From assembly GCF_030159095.1 (NCBI RefSeq), contig NZ_BRXS01000010.1, forward strand, positions 40,424-104,423: a stretch of DNA of 64,000 nt. Direction: 5' to 3'. Positions 1 through 8,867 of this stretch are shown in pieces. Position 1 is the first letter of the stretch; every line of letters begins with the position of its first letter. The DNA is from Roseisolibacter agri. GTDB lineage: Bacteria > Gemmatimonadota > Gemmatimonadetes > Gemmatimonadales > Gemmatimonadaceae. The position numbers were made by a program, and so were the translations under genes. The notes below the pieces were generated by a model that was not told the DNA's origin, did not search any database, and saw only the letters and a program-made list of their open reading frames with translations.

Positions 1-1745
1 CCCGTCACGGGCGCCGTCAGCGTGTCGAAGCGCTGCACGAGGTAGACGACGGGCCCCAGCTCGTTCTGCCGGAAGCCGCGCACGGTCGTCGGCCCGCCGG
101 CGAACAGGCGCTCCTGCGGCGGCGCGCCGCCGAACAGCGCCCCGCCCTGCACGTGCGCGATCAGCAGCGAGCCCGATCCGGCGCCGCCCAGCCGCTGGTA
201 CCACGTCGCGTCCAGCGTCGCCTTGCTGAAGCGCTGCGACCGGTCCGAGCCCGTGAACGCCGACGAGTGCCGGAGGCTGAGACGCTGCTGCGTGCCACTG
301 GTCGGGTTCAGCGGATCGTTCGTGCGATCGCGCACCAGCGAGTAGCCGAGCGCGCCCAGCGGCACGCGCCGCGCGAGGAACTCGCGCGCGTCGCGGTCGC
401 AGGCCGAGAACACCGCGCAGAACACCGCGGCGTTGGCCTCGGTGCTCCCCAGCTCCAGCTGGTACGTGAAGGTGCTCGGCAGCCGCGAGCCGGCGCGGCT
501 GGCGACCGAGAAGAGCGCGCCGACCGACGTCGTGCGGCGGAAGGCGTTGTACTCCGACTGCCGCGACGTGAACAGCGTCAGCGACGGCACGCGCCGGAGC
601 CGGAAGAGGCGCGGCTGCCGGATCGTGGCGCCCAGGTAGTAGTTCAGCTTGTCGCTGTAGAGATCGTTCTTCGCCTGCGGGCACAGGTCCTCGGCGCCGT
701 CCAGCGGGTCCCCGATCCCGATGCGCGAGACGCGTCCCGTCAGCTCCAGCCGCTGCGCGCGCGGCAGGAAGTAGTAGCTCGTGAGGTCGCCCTGGGTGCG
801 GAAGCAGTCGAGCGTCGCCCAGCCGGCGGAGACGCGCGCGGCGCGCAGGTCGCCCTCCGTCACGGTCACGATCAGGTTCGCCACCGAGTCGGGGACGCCG
901 GCCGCGGTGTCGACGCGGATCTCGACGCGGCGGTACGCGTCGGTCTGGTAGAGCGTGCGCTGCGCCTCGACGATGTCGGCGGCGCTGAACGGATCGCCCG
1001 TGCGCAGGCCGAGCGTGCGGCGCACGACCGGCTCGGGGATGCGCGGCAGGCGGCCGCCCGTGGTGTCCGCCTGCACGGTGATCCGGCCCAGCCGCGTGAA
1101 CGGCCCCGGCACGAAGCGGAGCGTCGCCGTCGCGGTCATCGTCGCGAGGTCGGTCGTCCACTCGGGGAGCGCGTCGGCGGCGGGATACCCCGTGTCGCGC
1201 AGCCGCGCGATGATCGAGTCGCGCCCCGCCTCCAGCAGGTTCCGGTCGAAGACGCCGCCGCGGCGCAGCGGGAAGTCGCGCGCGAGGCGCGCGCCGTCGC
1301 GCACGGAGTCGAGCCCCGCGATCGTCAGCGACTCGAGCCGGAGCGGCGCGCCCTCGGTGATGCGGAAGGTCACCGCGACCGCGTTCGGCGCGACGGCGCG
1401 CACCGTCGTGTCCACCTCCGCCTTCGGGTAGCCGCGCCGCCGGTAGTACGCCTGCAGGCGCAGCAGGTCGCGCGGGAACTCGTCGGGGTCGAGGCAGCGG
1501 CGCGTGCCGACGATGCGCAGCCGGCTCACGACCGACGACGGCGTCGTCACCACCACGAGGCCCAGCTCGACGTCCGAGAAGGCGCGGTTCCCCTCGAAGC
1601 GGAGCGCGCGCACCTCGCGGTCGCCGGCCTCGCAGGCGACGTCCTGGGCGTGGACGGCCGGCGCGGCCGCCGCGCCCAGCAGGCACGCGACCGCCAGCCG
1701 CGCCAGGCGGCGCGTCAGGAGACGCGCCGTGCGGACGACGCTCAC
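1..1745 (-). CDS. BamA/TamA-family outer-membrane barrel protein (C-terminus beyond window edge)
   Basis: Inserts or exports proteins at the outer membrane, by family. At least 581 codons run off the left edge. The N-terminus has a twin-Arg-rich hydrophobic signal peptide ending VHAQ, then POTRA-like repeats (one begins at VRALRFEGNRAFSDVEL, later repeats contain the YYRRRGYPKAEV and LRDTGYPAAD turns), then a beta-rich region with GGPTTVRGFRQNELGP, the conserved GG...RGF barrel element of the Omp85 family. The GTG start overlaps the TGA of the preceding small membrane protein (GTGA), so translation is probably coupled. BamA itself is usually about 800 residues, so roughly the last quarter to third is missing from the window; whether it is BamA, TamA or another Omp85 member cannot be settled from this part. 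Confidence 0.85.
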   Translation of the reverse strand, partial: MSVVRTARLLTRRLARLAVACLLGAAAAPAVHAQDVACEAGDREVRALRFEGNRAFSDVELGLVVVTTPSSVVSRLRIVGTRRCLDPDEFPRDLLRLQAYYRRRGYPKAEVDTTVRAVAPNAVAVTFRITEGAPLRLESLTIAGLDSVRDGARLARDFPLRRGGVFDRNLLEAGRDSIIARLRDTGYPAADALPEWTTDLATMTATATLRFVPGPFTRLGRITVQADTTGGRLPRIPEPVVRRTLGLRTGDPFSAADIVEAQRTLYQTDAYRRVEIRVDTAAGVPDSVANLIVTVTEGDLRAARVSAGWATLDCFRTQGDLTSYYFLPRAQRLELTGRVSRIGIGDPLDGAEDLCPQAKNDLYSDKLNYYLGATIRQPRLFRLRRVPSLTLFTSRQSEYNAFRRTTSVGALFSVASRAGSRLPSTFTYQLELGSTEANAAVFCAVFSACDRDAREFLARRVPLGALGYSLVRDRTNDPLNPTSGTQQRLSLRHSSAFTGSDRSQRFSKATLDATWYQRLGGAGSGSLLIAHVQGGALFGGAPPQERLFAGGPTTVRGFRQNELGPVVYLVQRFDTLTAPVT

Positions 1746-2008
1746 TCGGCGGCGCGCGGTCGCGGGACGGGCCGCGTGCGCGGCAGCGGACGGGGCGTCG
1801 GTCGGGGCTGCGTGGGCGCGAGCGGCGCCCGCGACAGCCAGATCGACGACAGGTACGCGGTCACCAGCCCCGCGATGAGGCCCGCGCCGACGGCCGCCAG
1901 CGTCGTCGGGCCATCGAGCGGCCGTCGGATGACGAACGCCGAGACGGAGCGCGCGACGGCGCGCTCGGCGGCCGCTTCCCGCTCTTCCTTAGTTGGCTTG
2001 TCGCTCAC
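1742..2008 (-). CDS. Small single-pass membrane protein with Pro/Arg-rich tail
   Basis: Unrecognised 88-residue protein. It has a charged N-terminus (VSDKPTKEER), one predicted transmembrane helix at about residues 36-57 and a C-terminal tail made of alternating Pro and Arg (about residues 66-86). The GTG start overlaps the stop of the upstream receiver-GGDEF gene (GTGA) and its own stop overlaps the start of the BamA-type gene, so the three genes look translationally coupled. I chose this start because of that overlap; the same frame stays open upstream but only as a shadow of the regulator gene. A role beside the barrel protein is possible but only by position. Confidence 0.6.
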   Translation of the reverse strand: MSDKPTKEEREAAAERAVARSVSAFVIRRPLDGPTTLAAVGAGLIAGLVTAYLSSIWLSRAPLAPTQPRPTPRPLPRTRPVPRPRAAE

Positions 2009-2937
2009 AGCCGCTCCACCAGGATGGTGCCGGCGCCCGTCGCCTTCGCACGCCGCTTGGCGTCCGCGGCGCGCACGCCCAGGTCCACGCTCGATCGCCA
2101 GCGCGCGGCGTCCACCAGGAGGACCACCGCCGTCAGCGTCGCGAGCGGAAACTCGCGCAGCGTGCCCTGGCGGTCGAGCCCCGTGAAGCGGCCGTGCGCG
2201 CTCACTTCGGCGCCCACGCGCCGCTCCACCAGCTTGCGGAAGGCGCGCTGCGCCTCGCGCACCAGCCCCTCGGCGCGCGCGGGCGTCGTCACCAGCAGGA
2301 AGTCGTCGCCGCCGATGTGGCCCGCGAAGTCGCCGTCCGGCCCCAGCACGCCGCCGGTGGCGGTGACGCACTCCTGCAGCACCGTGCCCGCGTCGCGGAT
2401 CACCGCGTCGGCCACCGCGAAGCCGAAGACGTCGTTGAACGGCTTGAAGTGGTCGACGTCCAGGTAGCACACCGCGAACGGGTGGCCACGCTCGGCGCGG
2501 CGCGCCAGCTCGTCGTCGATCGCGCGGGAGCCCGGCAGCCCGCTGGTCGGGTTGCGGTCGCCCTCGCGGCGCACCAGCCGCACGAGCGCGTTGACGCGCG
2601 CGCGCAGCTCGCGCGGGTCGAACGGCTTGGCGAGGTAGTCGTCGGCGCCCGCGTCGAAGCCCTCGACCTTGGCCTCGATGTCCGACTCCGCGGTCAGCAT
2701 CAGCACCGGCACGCGCGCGGTCATCGGGTTGCCCTTCACCGCGCGGCAGACGTCGAAGCCGGACATCCCGGGCATGGCGACGTCCAGGATCAGCAGGTCG
2801 GGCTCGCGCGCGCGGAGCTGCGCGAGCGCCGCGGGCCCGTCGGGCGCGAGCGCGACCTCGTGGCCCGACGCCTCCAGCAGGTCGCGCACCATCAGGCGCA
2901 TCTGCTCGTGATCGTCGGCGTAGAGAAGGTAGCTCAC
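2005..2937 (-). CDS. Response regulator with receiver and divergent GGDEF domain
   Basis: 310-residue cytoplasmic signalling protein. Residues 1-120 are a receiver domain with the acidic pair D8/D9, phosphoacceptor D52 in LLILDVAMPG and the lysine of LAKPF near 104. Residues about 128-290 are GGDEF-like: NPTSGLPG, YLDVDHFKPFND and the signature site read as GGDDF instead of GGDEF. No RxxD inhibitory site is visible just before it. Because the fourth signature residue is Asp rather than Glu, diguanylate cyclase activity is doubtful; it could be a receptor or a weak enzyme. GTG start. First gene of a three-gene overlapping group with a small membrane protein and a BamA-type barrel; divergent from the oligopeptide-binding protein gene. 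Confidence 0.85.
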   Translation of the reverse strand: MSYLLYADDHEQMRLMVRDLLEASGHEVALAPDGPAALAQLRAREPDLLILDVAMPGMSGFDVCRAVKGNPMTARVPVLMLTAESDIEAKVEGFDAGADDYLAKPFDPRELRARVNALVRLVRREGDRNPTSGLPGSRAIDDELARRAERGHPFAVCYLDVDHFKPFNDVFGFAVADAVIRDAGTVLQECVTATGGVLGPDGDFAGHIGGDDFLLVTTPARAEGLVREAQRAFRKLVERRVGAEVSAHGRFTGLDRQGTLREFPLATLTAVVLLVDAARWRSSVDLGVRAADAKRRAKATGAGTILVERL

Positions 2938-2944
2938 GGGGTGT

Positions 2945-2974
2945 TTGACGGGCCTCGGGACGGCCGGGTAAGTT
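2945..2974 (+). promoter_or_regulatory. Promoter-like site before the substrate-binding protein gene
   Basis: TTGACG at 2945-2950 and TAAGTT at 2969-2974 are separated by 18 bp, a reasonable housekeeping-sigma promoter in a GC-rich background. It lies about 125 bp before the chosen start of the binding protein. Judged by eye only. Confidence 0.4.
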
Positions 2975-3097
2975 CACGCGCCTGAATCGCTTGTGTCAAC
3001 TGCGTCGGCGACCGCGCGGCGTGGGCGCACATCCTGCGCCGCGACGACGCGGCGCCCGAGTGACTGGCGTCACCGCACCCTCATCGCCCGCTCCGCC

Positions 3098-4699
3098 ATG
3101 CGCCGGCTGCCCCGCCCCGTCCGATCCGTCTCCGCTGCCGCGCTGACCGCGCTCGCGGCGGTCTCCGTGCTCTCCGCCTGCCGCGGCGGCGACGCGGCGC
3201 CGGATCGGCGGGCGTTCGTCGACTCCCGCGACACGTACGACCCGCGCTCGCTCGACCCGGCGCTCTCCACCGACGTGCCCACGGGCCGCGCGGTGAGCTA
3301 CCTGTTCGATGGGCTGGTGCGCTTCACGCCCGACGCGCGCGTGGTGCCCGCGCTCGCGGCGCGCTGGGACGTGTCGCCCGACGGGCTGACGTACACCTTC
3401 CACCTGCGCCAGGGCGTCACCTTCCACGACGGCACGCCGCTGAAGGCCGCGCTGGTCACGAGCAGCTTCCAGCGCGCGCTCGATCCGGCGGTGCGCGGGG
3501 GGCGCGGCTGGCCACTCTACCCGATCCGCGGCGCGCGCGAGTTCTCCGACGGCAAGGCGACGTCGCTCGCCGGCGTGCGCACGCCGGACGACAGCACGGT
3601 CGTCGTCACGCTCACCGAGCCGCTGGCGATCTTCCCCAAGCTGCTGGCCATGCCGGTCGCGGCGATCGTGCCGGAGAAGGTCGGCCCGGACTTCGGGCAG
3701 AACCCGGTCGGCACGGGTCCGTGGAAGTTCGTCGAGTGGAAGCACGACGACTACGTGAAGTTCGCGCGCTTCGAGAAGTACTGGGGCCAGCAGCCCGGCG
3801 CCGACACGCTCATCGCGCGCATCATCCCCGAGCCCAGCACCGCGGTCGCCGAGTTCGAGAGCGGCACGGTGGACGTGCTGCAGGTGCCCGAGGGCGAGAC
3901 GCGCAGCTGGGAGCAGACCGACGAGAAGAGCGCGCGCCTGCAGAGCGCGCCCGCGCTCATCCTCTACCACGTCGCGATCAACACCACGCGCGGCCCGCTC
4001 GGCGACCCGCGCGTGCGGCAGGCGCTGAACCACGCGGTCGACACGCGCGCGATCCTCGACCAGCTGCTGGCGGGACGCGGACGCCTGTCGGCGAGCGTCA
4101 TCGCGCCGTCGCTGGAGGGCGCGGACACGGCGCGCGCGCGCTACGCCTACGACGTGAACAAGGCGAAGCAGCTGCTCGCCGCCGCCGGGCACCCGACCGG
4201 CATCGACGTCGAGCTCTGGTCGTCGCAGGACGCGACCATCGCGCGGCTGGCGCAGAGCATCCAGGGCTACCTGAACGCCGCCGGCATCCGCACGAAGCTC
4301 GTGCAGCGCGACGCGTCCGCGGTGCGCGAGGCGGCGCGCAACGGCCAGGCGGACCTGTTCGTGAAGACGTGGTACGCCGACTACCCCGACGCCGACGCCT
4401 TCCTCTACCCGCTGCTGCACTCGGCCAGCAAGGGCGTGGGCGGCAACTACTCGTTCTACGGCAGCGCGGCGGTGGACAGCCTGATCACGCTCGCGCGCCG
4501 CACGCAGGACGACGCGCAGCGCGCCGCGCTGTCGCGCCAGGCCGACTCGCTCGCGTTCGCCGACGCGCCGATGATCTACCTGTTCCACTACAACGAGCTG
4601 TACGCGGTCCAGCCGTGGATCCGCGGCTTCCAGGTGCCGACGATCTTCAACGGCCAGCGCTGGCAGGACGTGAAGATCGACGCGACGGGGACGCGATGA
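3098..4699 (+). CDS. ABC transporter substrate-binding lipoprotein, family 5 (peptide/dipeptide type)
   Basis: 533-residue extracytoplasmic solute-binding protein of the DppA/OppA family (SBP_bac_5), expected to capture peptides or similar solutes for a DppBC-type importer. The start at 3098 gives MRRLPRP followed by a hydrophobic stretch and the lipobox LSAC, so it should be a lipoprotein; an in-frame start 105 bp upstream would bury the signal peptide. Family features include the N-terminal D.RSLDPALSTDVPTGR segment, FHLRQGVTFHDGTPLKA and the RVRQALNHAVD segment. A hairpin-forming repeat and then a single DppB-like permease follow; no ATPase or second permease gene is in the window. Confidence 0.88.
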   Translation: MRRLPRPVRSVSAAALTALAAVSVLSACRGGDAAPDRRAFVDSRDTYDPRSLDPALSTDVPTGRAVSYLFDGLVRFTPDARVVPALAARWDVSPDGLTYTFHLRQGVTFHDGTPLKAALVTSSFQRALDPAVRGGRGWPLYPIRGAREFSDGKATSLAGVRTPDDSTVVVTLTEPLAIFPKLLAMPVAAIVPEKVGPDFGQNPVGTGPWKFVEWKHDDYVKFARFEKYWGQQPGADTLIARIIPEPSTAVAEFESGTVDVLQVPEGETRSWEQTDEKSARLQSAPALILYHVAINTTRGPLGDPRVRQALNHAVDTRAILDQLLAGRGRLSASVIAPSLEGADTARARYAYDVNKAKQLLAAAGHPTGIDVELWSSQDATIARLAQSIQGYLNAAGIRTKLVQRDASAVREAARNGQADLFVKTWYADYPDADAFLYPLLHSASKGVGGNYSFYGSAAVDSLITLARRTQDDAQRAALSRQADSLAFADAPMIYLFHYNELYAVQPWIRGFQVPTIFNGQRWQDVKIDATGTR

Positions 4700-4717
4700 C
4701 GATTCGCGCCCTCACCG

Positions 4718-4782
4718 CTCGACGCTCGCCGCTCGACGCTCGGCCCGCCCGCGGGTTGACGCGAGCGTCGAGCGGCGAGCGT
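4718..4782. repeat. Inverted repeat sharing a 24-bp core with the 30.7-30.9 kb locus
   Basis: Positions 4722-4742 and 4762-4782 are perfect 21-bp inverted complements with a 19-nt loop. The 24 bases 4718-4741 occur again unchanged at 30868-30891. It fills the gap between the binding protein and the permease, ending 17 nt before the permease start, so it could modulate expression or merely be a dispersed intergenic repeat. Confidence 0.75.
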
Positions 4783-4799
4783 TGAGCGTCGAGTAGCTC

Positions 4800-5720
4800 A
4801 TGCTGTCATTCATCCTCCGCCGCCTCCTGCTGGCCATCCCCACCCTGCTCGGCGTCCTCGTCGTGACGTTCCTGCTGCTCTTCGTCGCGCCCGGCGACCC
4901 GGTGGCCGAGATCGTCGGCGAGCGCGCGGACCCGGCCACCGTCGCGCGGCTGCGCGCGGAGCTGCGGCTCGACGATCCGCTCCCGCAGCAGTTCGCGCAC
5001 TACGCCGGCGGCGTGCTGCGCGGCGACCTCGGTCGCTCGTTCATCACCAACCGCGAGATCTCCAGCGACATCGCGGAGCGCTTCCCCAAGACGCTGCTGC
5101 TCGCGGGCACCGCGATGCTGTTCGCGTCCGTGCTCGGCATCCTGCTGGGCGTCGTCAGCGCGCGGCGCCCCGGCGGCTGGGTGGACCGCACCGCGCTCGG
5201 CGGCGCGTACCTGGGGATCTCGTTCCCGGTGTACTGGGTCGGGCTGCTCTTCATCCTGCTGTTCGCGGTGCAGCTGCGCTGGCTGCCCGCCTCGGGCTAC
5301 GGCGGGTTGAAGTACCTCGTGCTGCCCGCGCTCGCGCTGGGCATGCGCTCCATCGCGTTCCTCGCGCGCGTCACGCGCTCGGCGATGCTGGAGGTGCTCA
5401 ACAGCGACTTCGTGCGCACCGCGCGCGCGAAGGGGCTGGGCGAGCGCACGGTCACGCTGCGCCACGGGCTGCGCAACGCGCTCATCCCGGTGGTGACGGT
5501 GCTGGGCCTCGACTTCGGCTACTACCTCACGGGCAGCATCCTCACCGAGACGATCTTCAGCTGGCCGGGCCTCGGCCGCTACGTCGTCAACGCCATCGGG
5601 CGGCGCGACCTGCCCGCCATCCAGGGCGCGGTCCTCTTCCTGAGCGCCGTGTTCGTGATGGTCAACCTGCTGACCGACGTCGCGTACGCGAAGACGGATC
5701 CGCGCGTGCGCTATGACTGA
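4800..5720 (+). CDS. ABC transporter permease, DppB/OppB type
   Basis: 306-residue inner-membrane permease of the binding-protein-dependent transport family. It starts with the typical MLSFILRRLLLAIPTLLGV first helix, has the family's periplasmic GDPVAEIVG loop and LRLDDPLPQQ segment, about six membrane helices, and the EAA loop ARAKGLGERTVTLRHGLRNA that contacts the ATPase. The usual partner DppC and the two ATPases do not follow: the gene instead overlaps by 8 bp an aldehyde dehydrogenase. The complete transporter must therefore use subunits encoded elsewhere, or the cluster is decayed. The ATG directly follows a hairpin-forming repeat. Confidence 0.9.
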   Translation: MLSFILRRLLLAIPTLLGVLVVTFLLLFVAPGDPVAEIVGERADPATVARLRAELRLDDPLPQQFAHYAGGVLRGDLGRSFITNREISSDIAERFPKTLLLAGTAMLFASVLGILLGVVSARRPGGWVDRTALGGAYLGISFPVYWVGLLFILLFAVQLRWLPASGYGGLKYLVLPALALGMRSIAFLARVTRSAMLEVLNSDFVRTARAKGLGERTVTLRHGLRNALIPVVTVLGLDFGYYLTGSILTETIFSWPGLGRYVVNAIGRRDLPAIQGAVLFLSAVFVMVNLLTDVAYAKTDPRVRYD

Positions 5721-7128
5721 GACCGCGGCGGGGCTCGCGGCGCTGCTGGAGACGCAGCGCGCGGCCTTCGCCCGCGGGGCGCCGGACCACGATCGCCGCA
5801 TCGCCGCGCTCGACACGCTGCGCGACGCGCTGCGCGAGCACCAGGACGCGCTGGTCGACGCGGTGTCCGAGGACTTCGGCGGCCGGGCCGCGGAGGAGAC
5901 GCTCCTGCTGGAGCTCTTCCCGCTGCTGGCGGAGATCGCGCACGCGCGTCGCCACCTGAAGCGCTGGATGCGTCCGCGCACGGTGCGCCCCGCCTGGTAC
6001 CTGCTGCCGGGCCGCGCCCGCGTCGTCTGGCAGCCGCTGGGCGTGGTGGGCGTGATGAGCGCGTGGAACTACCAGCTGCTGCTCTCGCTCTCGCCGCTGG
6101 TGGGCGCGCTGGCCGCCGGCAACCACGTGATCGTGAAGCCGTCCGAGGTCACGCCGCGCACCGCCGACCTGATCGCGCGCATCGTCGCCGAGCGGTTCCC
6201 GCGCGAGTACGTCGCGGGCGTGACGGGCGACGCGGACGTCGCGGCGGCGTTCTCCGCGCTCCCGTTCGACCACCTGATCTTCACGGGCTCCACGCGCGTC
6301 GGGAAGCTGGTGATGCGCGCCGCGAGCGAGCACCTGGTGCCGGTGACGCTGGAGCTGGGCGGCAAGTCGCCGGTGATCCTCCACCGCGACGCGCCGCTGG
6401 CGCGCGCGGCGGACCGCATCGTCACGGGGAAGCTGTACAACGCCGGGCAGACATGCGTCGCGCCCGACTACGCGCTGGTGCCGCGCGACCGCGTCGACGC
6501 GTTCGTGCAGGAGGTGCGGCGCGCGAGCGCGGCGCGCTATCCGCGCCTCGTCGCGACGCGCGACTACACGCGCATCGTCACGCGCCGCCACTGGGAGCGG
6601 CTGCAGGCGCTGGTGGACGACGCCCGCGCGCGCGGCGCGCGCGTCCAGACGGTGGACCCGGCGAGCGAGGCGTTCACGCCCGAGAACCGCGTCTTCCCGC
6701 CGACGCTCGTCCTCGACGCGAGCGACGCGATGTCGGTGATGCAGGAGGAGATCTTCGGGCCGGTGCTGCCCGTCGTCCCGTACGACACGCTCGACGACGC
6801 GATCGCCTACGTCAACGCGCGCCCGCGCCCGCTCGCGCTGTACTACTTCGACGACGACCGGCGGCGCATCGACGACGTGCTGGCACGCACGACCTCCGGC
6901 ACCGTGGCGGTCAACGACGTCGTCGTGCAGCTCGGGGTGAACGACCTGCCGTTCGGCGGGGTGGGTCCGAGCGGCATGGGACAGTACCACGGCTTCGACG
7001 GCTTCCAGACCTTCTCCAAGAAGAAGGGCGTCTTCCTGCAGAGCCGCTTCGGCGGCGCCGGGCTGCTGGCGCCGCCGTACACGGGCCGCACGCGGGCGCT
7101 CATCCGGCGGCTGCTCCGAATGACCTGA
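5713..7128 (+). CDS. NAD(P)-dependent aldehyde dehydrogenase, class 3-like
   Basis: 471-residue aldehyde dehydrogenase resembling the short class 3 / coniferyl-aldehyde group. Catalytic Cys is C248 in NAGQTCVAPDY and the general base is E214 in LELGGKSPVIL; the cofactor-binding loop FTGSTRVGKLV and the C-terminal FGGVGPSGMGQYHG are present. The N-terminal half starts with the AFARGAPDHDRRIAAL helix typical of this class, which lacks the longer N-terminus of class 1/2 enzymes. The substrate cannot be read from sequence. The start overlaps the end of the DppB-like permease by 8 bp, so the two are probably cotranscribed, an unusual pairing. Confidence 0.92.
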   Translation: MTETAAGLAALLETQRAAFARGAPDHDRRIAALDTLRDALREHQDALVDAVSEDFGGRAAEETLLLELFPLLAEIAHARRHLKRWMRPRTVRPAWYLLPGRARVVWQPLGVVGVMSAWNYQLLLSLSPLVGALAAGNHVIVKPSEVTPRTADLIARIVAERFPREYVAGVTGDADVAAAFSALPFDHLIFTGSTRVGKLVMRAASEHLVPVTLELGGKSPVILHRDAPLARAADRIVTGKLYNAGQTCVAPDYALVPRDRVDAFVQEVRRASAARYPRLVATRDYTRIVTRRHWERLQALVDDARARGARVQTVDPASEAFTPENRVFPPTLVLDASDAMSVMQEEIFGPVLPVVPYDTLDDAIAYVNARPRPLALYYFDDDRRRIDDVLARTTSGTVAVNDVVVQLGVNDLPFGGVGPSGMGQYHGFDGFQTFSKKKGVFLQSRFGGAGLLAPPYTGRTRALIRRLLRMT

Positions 7129-7180
7129 GCGGCGCCACCGGCGCCCGTGCGCCGGCCCTTCCGCGCCGCGCGCCCGGCTG

Positions 7181-7186
7181 TATCGT
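7181..7186 (+). promoter_or_regulatory. TATCGT -10-like box just before the FAD oxidoreductase start
   Basis: TATCGT ends 8 nt before the ATG at 7195 and no Shine-Dalgarno sequence is present, the arrangement of a leaderless transcript. One of six such cases in the window. Confidence 0.4.
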
Positions 7187-7194
7187 AGCGCGCC

Positions 7195-8385
7195 ATGGCC
7201 GCCCTCTTCTCGACGCACGCGCCGTCCGTCCTGATCGTCGGCGCCGGCGTGATCGGCGCCAGCGTCGCCTGGCACCTGGTCGCGCGCGGCGCGCGCGACG
7301 TCGTGCTGCTGGACGCGGGCGACGCGCCCGGCGCGGGCAGCACGGCGCGCGCGACCGGCGGCTTCCGCGTGCAGTTCGCGACCGCGCCCAACGTCATGCT
7401 GTCGCTGCTGGCGCGCGAGAAGCTGCGCCGCTTCGCCGACGACACGGGCGGCGACGCGGGCTATCGACCGGTGGGGTACCTCTTCCTGGCGCACGACGCG
7501 GCCGCGCTGGCGGCGTTCCGCGACGCGCGCGCGGTGCAGCACGCGTGCGGCGCGCCGGAAACCATCGAGCTGACGCCCGCGCAGGCGGCCGCGATCAATC
7601 CGCACGTGGAGCTCGACGGCGCGGTGGGCGCGGCGTGGGGCCCGGCCGACGGCACCATCCGCCCGATGGGGATCCTGCGCGGCTACCTGGACGACGCGCA
7701 GCGGCGCGGCGCGCGCGTGCGCTGGGGCGCGCGCGTCGCGCACGTCGATCGCGCGGCCGACGGACGCATCGCCGCGGTGCACGCGGACGGCGAGCGGTGG
7801 ACGCCCGACGTCGTCGTCAACGCGGCGGGCGCGTGGGCCGGCGCGCTGGCGCAGCGCTGCGGCGTGTCGCTGCCGGTGCGGCCCGTACGGCGGCAGATCG
7901 CGGTCTCACGGCCCGTGCCCGCGCCGCTCGACGACGGCTTCCCGATGACGATCTGGACGCGCGACGCCTTCCACCTGCGCGTGCGCGACGGCCGCGCGCT
8001 GCTCAACTGGCCGGTGGACACGCCCGGCGCGAACGGCGACGCGTGGGACCTGTCGCTGCACCGGCCGTGGCTCGACGCGGTGCGCGCCTTCACCGACGCG
8101 CGCGTGCCCGCGCTCCGCGGCGTGCCGCTGGACGACGCGGCGCACTGGGTCGGCCTCTACGAGATGTCGCCCGACAAGACGCTCATCCTCGGCGTCGACG
8201 ACGCATGTCCGAACCTCGTGCTCGCGAACGGCAGCTCGGGGCACGGCGTGATGCACGCGCCCGCGATCGGGCAGCTGGTGGCGGAGCTGATCCTGGACGG
8301 CCGAACGGGCGCGCTCGACGCGCGCCCGTTCCGTCCGTCGCGGTTCGCCGAGGGCGACGCACTGCCCGTCAGCGACCTGCTGTAG
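7195..8385 (+). CDS. FAD-dependent oxidoreductase, DAO (glycine/D-amino-acid oxidase) family
   Basis: 396-residue flavoenzyme. The N-terminus has the Rossmann motif VGAGVIGASVAWHL around residues 15-28 followed by the acidic end of strand two (VVLLDAG), then a segment GAGSTARATGGFR typical of DAO-family proteins such as sarcosine or D-amino-acid dehydrogenases. The C-terminal GLYEMSPDKTLILG and ANGSSGHGVMHAPAIG complete the FAD domain. It should oxidise the C-N bond of a small amino compound; the actual substrate is unknown. It stands alone with a leaderless-looking promoter and converges on the next minus-strand gene, the two stops being 6 bp apart. Confidence 0.88.
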   Translation: MAALFSTHAPSVLIVGAGVIGASVAWHLVARGARDVVLLDAGDAPGAGSTARATGGFRVQFATAPNVMLSLLAREKLRRFADDTGGDAGYRPVGYLFLAHDAAALAAFRDARAVQHACGAPETIELTPAQAAAINPHVELDGAVGAAWGPADGTIRPMGILRGYLDDAQRRGARVRWGARVAHVDRAADGRIAAVHADGERWTPDVVVNAAGAWAGALAQRCGVSLPVRPVRRQIAVSRPVPAPLDDGFPMTIWTRDAFHLRVRDGRALLNWPVDTPGANGDAWDLSLHRPWLDAVRAFTDARVPALRGVPLDDAAHWVGLYEMSPDKTLILGVDDACPNLVLANGSSGHGVMHAPAIGQLVAELILDGRTGALDARPFRPSRFAEGDALPVSDLL

Positions 8386-8391
8386 GCGCGT

Positions 8392-8865
8392 TCAGCGCGG
8401 CAGGTCGCGGTTGTACCACCAGAGCGCACGGTTGAGGGCGCGGTCGGCGATCTGTGCGCGCCAGCCGCCCACGAGCGACATCCCGGCGCCGGCCACGAGC
8501 ATGGTCGCGCGCGTGTTCGACAGCTCGACGCCATCGCGCGAGGCGTCGATCAGCGCCACCGCCCCCAGCACCGAGCCTGCGAGGAGCAGCACACCGGCCA
8601 CGCCGGCCTCGCGGCGGTGGATGCGCGCCTCGGCCATCGCGCGCGGAGAGGTCGCGAGCGCGGAGTCGAGGCGGAAGCCCGCGAAGCCCTGGCGCGCCAC
8701 CACCCGCCCATCGACGCCGGCGAGGATGCGCTGCGAGAAGAACACGCCCTCGCGGCGCAGCGCGCACGCGTCGTAGGTGCAGCCGCCGCCCGGCGCCTGC
8801 GCTCCGAGCGACGTCGAGGCGCCCGCGAGCGCGAGGGCGATGCCGAGGAGGCGCCGGCGGTCCAT
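8392..8865 (-). CDS. Hypothetical exported or membrane protein
   Basis: Unrecognised 157-residue protein. It begins MDRRRLLGIALALAGASTS, a signal peptide with a likely cleavage near LGAQA, has a Cys pair at GGGCTYDAC just after it, and carries two hydrophobic segments (about residues 88-107 and 123-137) that could be membrane helices. It ends with RALNRALWWYNRDLPR. It lies 2 bp downstream of the ferredoxin-NADP reductase stop on the same strand, so it is probably in the same transcript, though no functional link is evident. Confidence 0.6.
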   Translation of the reverse strand: MDRRRLLGIALALAGASTSLGAQAPGGGCTYDACALRREGVFFSQRILAGVDGRVVARQGFAGFRLDSALATSPRAMAEARIHRREAGVAGVLLLAGSVLGAVALIDASRDGVELSNTRATMLVAGAGMSLVGGWRAQIADRALNRALWWYNRDLPR

Positions 8866-8867
8866 CG

